A DNA stretch of 64,000 bases, taken from the NCBI RefSeq assembly GCF_900107275.1, contig NZ_FNPI01000001.1:1-64000 (forward strand). The letters run 5' to 3'. The notes under the pieces are model-generated. The model did not search any database. It saw nothing but the letters and a program-made list of their open reading frames with translations, and was not told where the DNA came from. The position numbers were made by a program, and so were the translations under genes. This DNA is from Evansella caseinilytica (GTDB taxonomy: Bacteria > Bacillota > Bacilli > Bacillales > Salisediminibacteriaceae). Positions 7,706-16,389 of the stretch are shown here, in pieces (position 1 is the first letter of the stretch; each line of letters opens with the position of its first letter).

Positions 7706-9233
7706 TGATGAAGAAATTGAGCGCAGGAGCATGGAATTGATCTTGGCAAAAGCTTTTCCTGATTTAGCAATAAGGGAAGCAAAAAATGGAAAAGTCGCCG
7801 TGGAGCTTGCCCGATCCTTTAAGCCTGATTTAATCCTAATGGATATTAAGATGCCGGGAATGAACGGACTCGATGCCGTCGAGCAGATCAAGAAAGACGG
7901 AAGTACTGCAAAATTTATTATGGTAACCGCATATGACACATTTGACTATGCCAAGCAGGCGATCAAGCTCGGAGCGAAGGATTATATACTAAAACCGAGC
8001 AAAGTAAGTGAAATGATAACGACTGTAGGTCATGTCATTGAGCAAATCAATGCGGAAAAGGCGGCGCATGCGGAACAGAGAAAACAGAAGCTGCATTTTC
8101 AAAAATCGAAGCGGGTTATTGAGACGGATATGGTAACGCAACTGTTATTTGATCATGTCCACGATGTCCATATTGATATGTTAATGGATATGCTTGATAT
8201 CAAGTCGATTGGCCAGATGTTTGTGCTTGTCGTGCTGCTACCGGAAGGGCTGGAAAATCAATATCCGGCGATTGTGGATCGCGTGAAGCAGGAAGGGAAT
8301 GTGTGGGTCGGTGCATTGTACGGTCGGCAATTTCCGGTCATCGTCTTTCGAGATGAAGCGAAAACGTATCGTTCCCAAGCTGGGGCCATCATACGAAATA
8401 GCCTGAAGGCGATGGAACGGAATATGGAGCAAGGCTGGTTTGTCGGCATCGGTGATGTGTACGATTCCATCGATGATATTAAAAAGTCTTATCACCAGGC
8501 GGTAATTGCGTTGATGGATACGGCGCGGCCAATGAAATATCGCTTTTATGCGGATGTACCGGTCGGTGACAATCAATGTGACCGGCAGCTTGATAAATAT
8601 CGAACGAAAGCATTTTTTGATCAAGTGAGATTAGGGGAATGGGATAAAATAACGCAGAAGCTGACCATGCTTATTCAGTGCTATGAAAAAGAAGCGGCTC
8701 CCTTGCAAAAAGCGCAGCAACGGATTCTGGAAATGGTTTGGATGATCGCGCGTATTTTAGATGAAATGAATGTTCAGATGGAGTGGAAGCATATTGAGCT
8801 GCACAGCCGGACGTATCGGCAGTTTGTTGAGGAAATAACTCTCTTTTTAGGCCGCGTAAAAGCGAAATATATCGCGTACTATCATGATTTGGAAGTTGAC
8901 AGCATGCAACAAGTGAAACAATATATCATTGCTCATTCCAACGAGGATATCTCGCTTGATTTACTGGCGGATCAGGTCGGCTTAAGCCCGATCTACATCA
9001 GTAAAATGTTCAAAGAAAAGCTGGGGATTAACTACATTGATTTTTTGACGGAATGCCGGATTGAGAAAGCAAAGGCACTCTTGGCCGATCCGGAAAAAAG
9101 TATTAAAGAAATTACATTCGATAGTGGGTATCACGATCCAAATTATTTTAGTAAAGTGTTTAAAAGACTAACAGGTGTTTCACCGAAGGCATATCGGGAA
9201 AAAATTCTTGGGACACAGCATGCTTCTCACTAA
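7683..9233 (+). CDS. Response regulator, YesN type, with AraC DNA-binding domain
   Basis: 516 aa. The N-terminal receiver domain has acidic pocket DD(8-9), phospho-acceptor Asp54 in LILMDIKMPGMNG, and a Lys in DYILKPSK. A long middle segment is typical of YesN proteins. The C-terminal AraC/XylS double helix-turn-helix (about 405-510) contains ISLDLLADQVGLSPIYISKM and GYHDPNYFSKVFKRLTGVSP. The frame opens with two GTG codons, at 7683 and 7686; AAAGGGGGA upstream serves either. The overlap with the kinase implies translational coupling. Likely targets are xylFGH and perhaps the lipoprotein at 9467, by analogy with clostridial YesN. Confidence 0.87.
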   Translation: MVKLLIVDDEEIERRSMELILAKAFPDLAIREAKNGKVAVELARSFKPDLILMDIKMPGMNGLDAVEQIKKDGSTAKFIMVTAYDTFDYAKQAIKLGAKDYILKPSKVSEMITTVGHVIEQINAEKAAHAEQRKQKLHFQKSKRVIETDMVTQLLFDHVHDVHIDMLMDMLDIKSIGQMFVLVVLLPEGLENQYPAIVDRVKQEGNVWVGALYGRQFPVIVFRDEAKTYRSQAGAIIRNSLKAMERNMEQGWFVGIGDVYDSIDDIKKSYHQAVIALMDTARPMKYRFYADVPVGDNQCDRQLDKYRTKAFFDQVRLGEWDKITQKLTMLIQCYEKEAAPLQKAQQRILEMVWMIARILDEMNVQMEWKHIELHSRTYRQFVEEITLFLGRVKAKYIAYYHDLEVDSMQQVKQYIIAHSNEDISLDLLADQVGLSPIYISKMFKEKLGINYIDFLTECRIEKAKALLADPEKSIKEITFDSGYHDPNYFSKVFKRLTGVSPKAYREKILGTQHASH

Positions 9234-9430
9234 AGTATTTGTTCAACAAGATCGCTTTTTATCTTGTTGAACAAATACGAAGCAATGAGTGAAGCCGATG
9301 TATATTTTCAAATGCCCGATAAGAGTGGTTTTTTCCTATGGGCGCGCATCGAGCGAAGCCATTGCTTTTATTGCATCCGTTCTTAAAATGTTTTTTCGAA
9401 AAGATCGCTTTTTATCTTGTTGAACTTGAA
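9234..9430 (+). repeat. Dispersed repeat, family B plus partial second copy
   Basis: Hairpin GTTCAACAAGATCG...ATCTTGTTGAAC at 9241-9272, then the family B body to about 9371. A second hairpin-like stretch CGAAAAGATCGC...ATCTTGTTGAAC follows at 9394-9424. The compensating C/G changes in both arms of the first hairpin keep the stem paired. This region separates the regulator gene from the next lipoprotein gene. Confidence 0.75.
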
Positions 9431-9466
9431 CACGCTCTTAAAGCAAAAAATGGAGGAACCTATGGG

Positions 9467-10564
9467 ATGGAGCGAAAAAATTGCTATTTTATCAGTTTTA
9501 TATTGCTTATCGTTGTGTGGCTGGCCGGATGTGACAGCTATGCAGAGCCGAGCGAGCTTCCTTCAGTACCGTCAGCCGCCGAACAGGACCATACGTTAGA
9601 GGAGGATGTGACAGTAATCCGGACGCTGAAAATCGGCTTGTCGATGGATACCTTAGTTGAAGAACGCTGGGAAAAGGACCGTGATATGTTTAAAGAGGCT
9701 GTAGAGGCGCTGGGAGCTGAAGTGGAGGTCAAGGCGGCGAACGGCAATGACGCCTTGCAAATTGCCCAGGCGGAAACATTGATCAGTCAAGGGGTGGATT
9801 TGCTCGTGCTCGTGCCTCATAATGCGGAAGCGGCAGCTACCATTGTCGGCAAAGCGCAAATGGCTGGCATACCTGTTATTTCCTATGATCGCCTTGTGAA
9901 AAATGCCAATATTGATTTATACATTTCCTTTGATAATGAGAAGGTAGGGGAACTGCAGGCAGAAGCGATTACCGCGCTCGTGCCTGAGGGGAAATATGTC
10001 TATATTGGCGGGGCATCCACAGATAATAACGCTCATTTATTAAAGGAAGGGGTATACAACGTACTTCAGCCTTTTATTGAAAGGGGCGATATTACGGTTG
10101 TTTATGATCAATGGACAGAAGCGTGGATGCCGGCTAATGCAAAGCAGAATATGCAGGCGGCCCTGATAGCGAATGATAATGATATTGATGCAGTGATTGC
10201 TGCCAATGATGCAACTGCCGGAGGGGTAATTGAAGCATTGGCGGAGCAGGGGCTGGCGGGAAAAGTACCGGTTGCCGGTCAAGACGCGGAATTGGCCGGA
10301 CTTCAACACATTGTCAATGGCGAACAAGCAATGACCGTATATAAATCGATTAAATCACTGACAGAGCAGGCCGCGGAAATTGCTGTTAGAATGGCGAGTG
10401 GAGAAGTAATTGAGACCGATACGACGATTAATAATGGCAAGAAGGATGTCCCGACGGTCTTTTTAACCCCTGTCGCTGTTGACAAGACCAATATTGAGGA
10501 AACGATCATTGCAGACGGCTTTCACCGTGCGGAAGATATTTATCATGGGTTGCCGAATAAATGA
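9467..10564 (+). CDS. Second xylose-type sugar-binding lipoprotein (XylF paralogue)
   Basis: 365 aa. Signal with lipobox LAGC (Cys22), short linker, then a periplasmic-binding type 1 domain closely resembling the XylF at 451: shared VISYDRL, a G-A-S-x-x-N-N-A block, NVLQP, and GQDAE near the C-terminus. The start at 9467 uses TGGAGGAA (9451-9458); the ATG at 9462 is out of frame, and the longer upstream frame runs through repeat DNA. No ABC subunits follow, so it would have to hand sugar to XylGH or serve only in sensing. A different sugar from the same family is possible. Confidence 0.8.
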   Translation: MERKNCYFISFILLIVVWLAGCDSYAEPSELPSVPSAAEQDHTLEEDVTVIRTLKIGLSMDTLVEERWEKDRDMFKEAVEALGAEVEVKAANGNDALQIAQAETLISQGVDLLVLVPHNAEAAATIVGKAQMAGIPVISYDRLVKNANIDLYISFDNEKVGELQAEAITALVPEGKYVYIGGASTDNNAHLLKEGVYNVLQPFIERGDITVVYDQWTEAWMPANAKQNMQAALIANDNDIDAVIAANDATAGGVIEALAEQGLAGKVPVAGQDAELAGLQHIVNGEQAMTVYKSIKSLTEQAAEIAVRMASGEVIETDTTINNGKKDVPTVFLTPVAVDKTNIEETIIADGFHRAEDIYHGLPNK

Positions 10565-10574
10565 TAAGTGATAG

Positions 10575-10816
10575 TGTGTGTTCAAAAAGGCAATGGGGCC
10601 GCTCGATGTGCCGCAAATTCGCCTAAGAACCGTTCATGTCCTGCGTCTGCGGTTACTCGATGCAAATTGACTCGATGAAGCACATTGAGATTGCATTTGT
10701 GAGCAACGGCGGAATGTCGTCATCCTGACTCCAGAAAACCACTCCTAGCCGGTTTGAAAAGAATGCATCGTGTTTGTTCAAAAAGATAAAAAACGATCTT
10801 TTTGAACAAACACGAA
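10575..10816 (-). repeat. Dispersed repeat, family B, long version
   Basis: About 240 bases in reverse orientation. GTGTTCAAAAAGGCAATGG forms the left end, and the right end is the hairpin GTTCAAAAAGAT...ATCTTTTTGAAC (10777-10807). It has an extra internal block (CATGTCCTGCGTCTGCGG...) absent from the short copies and shared with 46489-46903. It lies between two converging genes. Confidence 0.8.
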
Positions 10817-10819
10817 TAC

Positions 10820-13084
10820 TTAGACTTCAATCATATAAGACTTGGTCCCTTCGTTTAAACTTACCGTCTTATAACCTACGATTTCAAGCGTAGACTCTCC
10901 CTCTACACCGGAAAGCTCGATATGAAACTGATTAGCCTGACGTTTTACAGAGATACTGCCAACTTCTTCACCGTGGTGGTTATATAGTGTGCGCATTGCG
11001 CTACCCCCATCTGCCATCTCATAGACTTTGAAGCTAACATCCCGGTTGTAGCTATATACAGGGCTTTCCTTATGAAAGCCGATTGGCAGCACTGTGTTGT
11101 TTTTTACAAACAACGGCAGACTAAAGTAATCGTATTGTTTCTTAATCCATGTTCCCCCTTCGATAACTTCCCTTGTCAACAAGTGTGTCCATTTACCTTT
11201 TGGAAGATAGAAAGATCCCATGCCTTCCTCATTAAAAATTGGTGCCACTAGAATGGAATCCCCCAGCATATATTGTCTGTCTAACGTCTCACACAGCGGA
11301 TCATCCGGGAATTCCAGCACCATCGAACGCATCACCGGAACACCTGTCTTGCTGTTTTCAACAGCTTGCCCATACAGATATGGCATTAAGTTGTTTTTCA
11401 ATTTGCTAAAATGACGCGCAACGTCAACAGCTTCCTCATCAAAATGCCACGGTACACGATAGGAAGAGCTTCCGTGGAAGCGACTGTGGCTTGATAATAA
11501 TCCAAAAGCGGTCCAACGTTTGAATACATCTGGTGTTGCGGTATTTTCAAAACCGCCAATATCATGACTCCAGTAACCAAAACCACACGTAGTTAAAGAT
11601 AAGCCGCCACGAAGACTTTCCGCCATCGCGTCATAGGTGGAATCACAGTCCCCGCCCCAGTGAACAGGGAATTTCTGTCCGCCCGTTGTGGCCGAACGCG
11701 CAAAGACAACGGCTTCTTCTTTCCCTTTTTCTTCTTTTAAAAGATCGAATACGACTTCATTGTATTTATACGAATAATAGTTGTGCATCTTCTGTGGATC
11801 TGATCCGTCATAATAAACAACATCTGTCGGAATACGTTCACCGAAGTCGGTTTTAAAGGAATCGACTCCCATATCCAATAAAGCCTTTAATTTCTTTTGG
11901 AACCATTTGCAGGCCTCAGGGTTAGTGAAATCGACAATTCCCATGCCTGCTTGCCATAGATCCCATTGCCATACAGCCCCATTTGGCTTTTTAATTAAAT
12001 ATCCTTTTTCCTTTCCTTCAGCAAAAAGTGGCGATTTCTGCGCGATATACGGATTGATCCACACACAAATCTTTAGGCCTTTTTCTTTCAGGCGCGTTAA
12101 CATCCCTTCAGGATCCGGGAAATGACGACGATCCCAGATAAAATTGCTCCATTCAAATTCCTTCATCCAGAAACAATCAAAATGGAAGACGCTTAATGGA
12201 ATGCCACGCTCTGCCATGCCGTCAACAAAGTGGTTGACTGTTTCTTCGTTGTAATCTGTTGTGAATGAAGTCGATAACCATAAGCCAAATGACCATGCAG
12301 GCGGCAGAGCAGGCTTCCCTGTTAAGGCAGTATAACGACTCACTACCTCCTTCGGTGTCGGTCCATTGATGAAGTAATAATCTAAATATTCCCCTTCCAC
12401 ACTGAATTGGGAGCGGGATACAGTTTCGGAACCTAATTCAAAACTTACTTTCTCTGGATGATTTACAAAAATACCATATCCTTTACTGCTTAAGTAAAAC
12501 GGAATATTTTTATAAGACTGTTCAGAGCTTGTGCCGCCGTCTTTATTCCAAATATCAACGGTTTGTCCATTTTTGACAAAAGGTGTGAAACGCTCTCCCA
12601 AACCATAGAGGTGTTCTCCTACACCAAGGCGTAATTGCCCTCTCATATAGGCGGTATCTTCGGGGCCCTCAATCCAAGCGAACCCTTTCCCATCAGCATC
12701 GGTTAAACGACCACGCTCATTTTCAAAAACCAATAAAAAATCCTGCTTTGAAATCGATAGTGTTAAAGTCCCGCTTCGCAATGTCAGCTTCCCTTCATGC
12801 TCTGTCACTTCCACTTGGTTTGCTTGATTGGCTACATTAAATTGTGGATACGTTGCTTCACCGCCTTGAAAATGCCATGTTTGGATCCGAAGCACCTCCT
12901 CGAGCGGAGAAGAAATGTTAATCGTTAATAATGGTCCATCCAGTGTATCGCCGCGATGATTGAGATATTTACATGGTGCATACAAGGTTACGGAACCATC
13001 AGCTTCCTCTACTTCATGGATGAGTCGTGGGAAATGTATTTGATAGCCTTCTCGAACTAACCAATTGCCATTTGTAAATTTCAT
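10820..13084 (-). CDS. Alpha-xylosidase, glycoside hydrolase family 31 (YicI-like)
   Basis: 754 aa, probably cytoplasmic (no signal). It removes alpha-linked xylose from the non-reducing end of isoprimeverose or xyloglucan oligosaccharides. The GH31 nucleophile is Asp413 in DSFKTDFGER; the acid/base is Asp479 in VHWGGDCDS. The residues that make E. coli YicI prefer xylose over glucose (Phe277, Cys307, Phe308, Trp345, Lys414 there) are all present with a constant shift of three: Phe274, Cys304, Phe305, Trp342, Lys411. Last gene of the minus-strand operon, 28 bases after the permease stop. The ribosome site AAGGAG is rather far from the ATG. Enzyme assignment is strong; the natural substrate is inferred. 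Confidence 0.93.
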   Translation of the reverse strand: MKFTNGNWLVREGYQIHFPRLIHEVEEADGSVTLYAPCKYLNHRGDTLDGPLLTINISSPLEEVLRIQTWHFQGGEATYPQFNVANQANQVEVTEHEGKLTLRSGTLTLSISKQDFLLVFENERGRLTDADGKGFAWIEGPEDTAYMRGQLRLGVGEHLYGLGERFTPFVKNGQTVDIWNKDGGTSSEQSYKNIPFYLSSKGYGIFVNHPEKVSFELGSETVSRSQFSVEGEYLDYYFINGPTPKEVVSRYTALTGKPALPPAWSFGLWLSTSFTTDYNEETVNHFVDGMAERGIPLSVFHFDCFWMKEFEWSNFIWDRRHFPDPEGMLTRLKEKGLKICVWINPYIAQKSPLFAEGKEKGYLIKKPNGAVWQWDLWQAGMGIVDFTNPEACKWFQKKLKALLDMGVDSFKTDFGERIPTDVVYYDGSDPQKMHNYYSYKYNEVVFDLLKEEKGKEEAVVFARSATTGGQKFPVHWGGDCDSTYDAMAESLRGGLSLTTCGFGYWSHDIGGFENTATPDVFKRWTAFGLLSSHSRFHGSSSYRVPWHFDEEAVDVARHFSKLKNNLMPYLYGQAVENSKTGVPVMRSMVLEFPDDPLCETLDRQYMLGDSILVAPIFNEEGMGSFYLPKGKWTHLLTREVIEGGTWIKKQYDYFSLPLFVKNNTVLPIGFHKESPVYSYNRDVSFKVYEMADGGSAMRTLYNHHGEEVGSISVKRQANQFHIELSGVEGESTLEIVGYKTVSLNEGTKSYMIEV

Positions 13085-13111
13085 CTTCTCTCAAATCTCC
13101 TTATCTCTCTA

Positions 13112-13936
13112 TTATTTGACTGCTCCATCTGAGATGCCGTTGATAATATATTTTTGCAGGAACACATAAAGTATGATGATGGGGATAATCGCTATTACCA
13201 ATGCTGCTAGTGCCAAGTGCCACTGTGTAGAATATTCACCAAAGAAATAGAACGTCTTTAATGGAATCGTGTACATGCCTTCCTTATTGATGACTAAGGA
13301 AGGTAATAGATAATCGTTCCAGAACCAGATCGCGTTTAAAACAATGACCGTTACGGTTGTCGGCTTTAACATTGGCAGAATGATATACCAATAGACTTGC
13401 AGGCGATTGCAACCGTCGATGATCGCCGCTTCATCCAGAGCCCTTGGGATCCCCTTCATCGCCCCTACATATAGAAATACCGCCAAACTTGATCCCAATC
13501 CTAAATACATGATCGATAGTCCTGTTCGATTGAGCATATCCATTGCTCCAAACAAGGAAACTAAAGGAATCATAATCGATTGGAATGGAATCAGCATGCA
13601 AACCGCAAACAAAAAGTAGATACCTGAGCTCGTTTTACCCGGATTTCTGGATAGTGCATAGCCGGCCATGGAGGTAAAAATGACAATAATCAAAATGCTA
13701 CCTGCCGTTACCAGAAAAGAGTTGAGAAAGCTATGGATAAAATCCAACTCGATAAAAGCAGTCGAATAATTTTCCATTGTTGGTATCTTCGGCAAACCCA
13801 AGGTACTGTTAAAAATATCTGCCTTTGTTTTAAAAGAGTTGGTAACTACTAAATAGAAAGGATATATCCATATGAGGGAGACAAGGAAACCAATCAGGAC
13901 CATACTATATTTGTGTAGACGTAATTTGTTCTTCAT
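13112..13936 (-). CDS. Carbohydrate ABC transporter permease, MalG type
   Basis: 274 aa, six hydrophobic segments. The inner-membrane-component loop is DEAAIIDGCNRLQVYWYIILP (EAA motif, which contacts the ATPase). N-terminal topology and the GFLVSLIWIYPFYLVVTNSF start are typical of CUT1 MalG-like permeases. It overlaps the MalF-type gene by four bases. It pairs with the other permease to import an oligosaccharide, probably a xylose-containing one given the xylosidase downstream. Confidence 0.9.
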   Translation of the reverse strand: MKNKLRLHKYSMVLIGFLVSLIWIYPFYLVVTNSFKTKADIFNSTLGLPKIPTMENYSTAFIELDFIHSFLNSFLVTAGSILIIVIFTSMAGYALSRNPGKTSSGIYFLFAVCMLIPFQSIMIPLVSLFGAMDMLNRTGLSIMYLGLGSSLAVFLYVGAMKGIPRALDEAAIIDGCNRLQVYWYIILPMLKPTTVTVIVLNAIWFWNDYLLPSLVINKEGMYTIPLKTFYFFGEYSTQWHLALAALVIAIIPIIILYVFLQKYIINGISDGAVK

Positions 13937-14805
13937 AGTTCTGTCTCCCTCCTTCTAGTAAAGTAAAGCTGTATAACGGAAATGAACGTAATAATAATGA
14001 GGAATATGATTGCCTTTGCTTGTGCATATCCCATTTCTTGAACCTTAAAAGCTGTATTATAAATATTCATGGTCACCATTTCCGTTGAGCCAAAGGGACC
14101 GCCAGCTGTTAAGGCCATGTTCTGATCATATACTTTAAAAGCATTGGATAATGTTAAAAATAAACTGACGGTGAAGGCTGGTGCGATCAGCGGGAATTTC
14201 ACCTTCCAAAAACTTTGCCAGCTATTAGCGCCGTCTATTGTTGCTGCTTCCATTAGCTCTTGAGGGACATTATTGAGGAACGATATATAGATAACCATAA
14301 TATAACCGCTCATTTGCCATACAAAGAGAATAACCAGTCCCCAGAAGCCCGTTTCTGTATTGGATAACCAGCCGCGAAAAATCTCAAGCCCAGTCCAGTC
14401 TGCTATTCCGGTAAATGCCTTGAGAAAAATAAACTGCCAAATAAATCCTAAAATAATTCCGCCGATTAAATTTGGCATAAAGTAAACTGTCCGAAACACT
14501 GTGCTGATTTTCCCTAATTTCTGCGTTACTAACAACGCCAATGACAGGCCGATCACATTAATTCCAATGACAGAGGCAATCGAGAAACCAGCAGTAAACC
14601 ATAAGCTGTAAACAAATTGATCGTCGGTAAATAGTCGCTTATAATTATCTAACCCAACAAATTCATTCACATGAAATCCATCATATTGCGTAAACGAGAA
14701 GTAAATCCCTTGGACAAAAGGTATGATTAACACGAGCAATAAAGCTAGCAATGCCGGCAACAAAAATAACCAATACGTGCGCTTGGTAAAATTCACTTGC
14801 TTCAC
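13933..14805 (-). CDS. Carbohydrate ABC transporter permease, MalF type
   Basis: 290 aa, six membrane segments, EAA loop QELMEAATIDGANSWQSFWK. The open frame begins with GTG at 14805; a second GTG three codons on (14796) has better spacing from AAAGGA and may be the true start. Partner of the MalG-type permease. No ATPase gene lies in the operon, which is usual for CUT1 systems of Bacillus, where one shared MsmX-type ATPase serves many importers. Confidence 0.88.
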   Translation of the reverse strand: MKQVNFTKRTYWLFLLPALLALLLVLIIPFVQGIYFSFTQYDGFHVNEFVGLDNYKRLFTDDQFVYSLWFTAGFSIASVIGINVIGLSLALLVTQKLGKISTVFRTVYFMPNLIGGIILGFIWQFIFLKAFTGIADWTGLEIFRGWLSNTETGFWGLVILFVWQMSGYIMVIYISFLNNVPQELMEAATIDGANSWQSFWKVKFPLIAPAFTVSLFLTLSNAFKVYDQNMALTAGGPFGSTEMVTMNIYNTAFKVQEMGYAQAKAIIFLIIITFISVIQLYFTRRRETEL

Positions 14806-14866
14806 ATCCTTTACAAAAGGGATGGAGTGGAGTCATTTCAGCGATCAACTCCACTCTCCCCATGTT

Positions 14867-16162
14867 TTAGCGCATCTCTTTGAATTTCTCGCTTGCTGCC
14901 TCTTCAAATTCTTCCCACGTTATTCGTTCTCCTAAATATTTCTGGAATTCAGGGAATAAAGCTGTTGAGAAAAAACCGTCAGGATATTGGTTATGAGCCC
15001 ATATTCTACCTTTTCCATCTAGCAACATTTCATAGACTTCCTTAGATACCGGATCTGTGATGGCATCTGCATCATAACCTTCATGCGCAGGAACATATTG
15101 AAAATCAGTCACAATTCGTTCCTTTCCTTTTTCAGAAGTGTACATCCAATCAATGAATTTCTTGGACTCTTCCACCACTTCGTCATCTTTTTCTTTATTA
15201 ATCCCCCAGAACCACGATGGTCCCGCGCTAATGTAGCCTTCATCATCAGAGTCTGTGAATAAAGGTAAAATACCGAGTTTTTCCTGAGTAAAGGTTTCAT
15301 CGATACTATTTAATGATGGGACGATCCAGTTGCCTTGATGAATCATCGCTGCCCGATCATTGGCAAACAATTCTTCTACTGACGTGCTATAGTCTAACGA
15401 TAGAATTGGCTGATAATTATATTGATTCATTAAATCAGTATACGCTTTCATTCGATCGCCATACTCAAAAGTTAATTCGGCAGCCTCATAGGCAACATTC
15501 ACATCATTATCGAATTCTGGTGCTGTAAAGTGGTTAGAGAATTGACTAACTACCCAATCCTCCATCGCGCTAAAAGCGAAAACAGCGTCAATACCCAATT
15601 GTTCCTTTTGGGAGTCAATGGTTTCTACCGCTTCAACGAATGTATCATAGCTATCAATGCTGTCAGGATCGACTCCCGCTCTTTCAAAAATATCTTTATT
15701 CATCATCCAGCCAAATCCTTCGATATTTAAAGGAATGCCGTATGGAGTTCCAGCCAGCGTAGCACCTTGTAATGTACCGTCAATAGCCGCTTTCGCACTT
15801 GCCATATCAGATACGTCCAGTAAGTATTTACTGTATTTTTCCACATCCGATAGACCGCCTAATAAGAAAATAGCAGGTTCATCTCTTGATGAAAATTTGG
15901 CCTGTAATGCAGAAGAAGCATCCTGTCCCCCGCCGACAGTTGTGACATTAATCTTGACATGTTCATTCTCGCTTTCGTATTCTTCAATAAGCGAATGTAA
16001 CTGATTTGCTGTTTCCACCTTAATATTAAATAATTCAATCGTTACTTCACCCCGTCCCTGCTGATTATCAGACGAACCATCATTAGCAGCATCTGAACAA
16101 GCAGCTACTACCGCCATCGTAATTACTGCAATGAAACCGATTGCTAATTTTTTGATAAGCAT
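14867..16162 (-). CDS. Carbohydrate ABC transporter substrate-binding lipoprotein (family 1)
   Basis: 431 aa. Signal peptide with lipobox VAAC (Cys22), then an SBP_bac_1 fold: VTIELFNIKVE start, YESENEHVKINVTTVGGGQD, PYGIPLNIEGFGWMMNKDIF, PSWFWGINK. The start at 16162 follows GAGGAGGAG directly; the frame opens upstream at a TTG inside that ribosome site, which is not believed. First gene of the operon with the two permeases and the alpha-xylosidase. Ligand inferred to be a xyloglucan-derived or isoprimeverose-like oligosaccharide. Confidence 0.88.
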   Translation of the reverse strand: MLIKKLAIGFIAVITMAVVAACSDAANDGSSDNQQGRGEVTIELFNIKVETANQLHSLIEEYESENEHVKINVTTVGGGQDASSALQAKFSSRDEPAIFLLGGLSDVEKYSKYLLDVSDMASAKAAIDGTLQGATLAGTPYGIPLNIEGFGWMMNKDIFERAGVDPDSIDSYDTFVEAVETIDSQKEQLGIDAVFAFSAMEDWVVSQFSNHFTAPEFDNDVNVAYEAAELTFEYGDRMKAYTDLMNQYNYQPILSLDYSTSVEELFANDRAAMIHQGNWIVPSLNSIDETFTQEKLGILPLFTDSDDEGYISAGPSWFWGINKEKDDEVVEESKKFIDWMYTSEKGKERIVTDFQYVPAHEGYDADAITDPVSKEVYEMLLDGKGRIWAHNQYPDGFFSTALFPEFQKYLGERITWEEFEEAASEKFKEMR

Positions 16163-16241
16163 GATTCTCCTCCTCAAGATATCTGTCTTTTGGTAACCCT
16201 TTCATTTCGATGAAAAAAAATAAATTCACGCCGCTTTTTCG

Positions 16242-16257
16242 TGATGTACGTACATCA
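16242..16257. promoter_or_regulatory. Operator O1, perfect 16-base palindrome
   Basis: TGATGTACGTACATCA is its own reverse complement. The same sequence recurs at 16308-16323, and a near copy lies at 16374-16389. It lies in the leader of the transporter/xylosidase operon next to a LacI-type gene, whose product is the obvious binder. Confidence 0.8.
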
Positions 16258-16306
16258 TCACGGTGAAAAAAATAATATATGTCGCGGAATAGTATGTAAT
16301 GACACG

Positions 16307-16324
16307 ATGATGTACGTACATCAT
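16307..16324. promoter_or_regulatory. Operator O2, perfect 18-base palindrome
   Basis: ATGATGTACGTACATCAT is perfectly palindromic and contains the O1 core. It lies about 30 bases downstream of the predicted transcription start of the minus-strand operon. Confidence 0.82.
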
Positions 16325-16352
16325 TTTGAGTAAAAGTAAGTTCCTTTTACTG

Positions 16353-16386
16353 ATTATATCATAACGAATGACGTGATGTACGTCAA
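16353..16386 (-). promoter_or_regulatory. Probable promoter of the alpha-xylosidase operon
   Basis: On the minus strand TTGACG (16386-16381) and TATGAT (16363-16358) are 17 bases apart; a perfect TATAAT (16358-16353) overlaps the latter. The -35 element covers the last codons of the LacI-type gene and lies inside operator O3. The predicted leader of about 185 bases carries O1 and O2. Confidence 0.65.
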
Positions 16387-16389
16387 TCA
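16374..16389. promoter_or_regulatory. Operator O3, imperfect copy
   Basis: TGATGTACGTCAATCA matches the O1/O2 16-mer at 14 positions. It overlaps both the -35 element of the operon promoter and the stop codon of the repressor gene. O1, O2 and O3 start exactly 66 bases apart. Confidence 0.6.

Noticed and set aside
16190-16205. cre-like sequence TGAAAGGGTTACCA in the leader of the xylosidase operon
   Set aside because: It lacks the invariant central CG and has a second mismatch.
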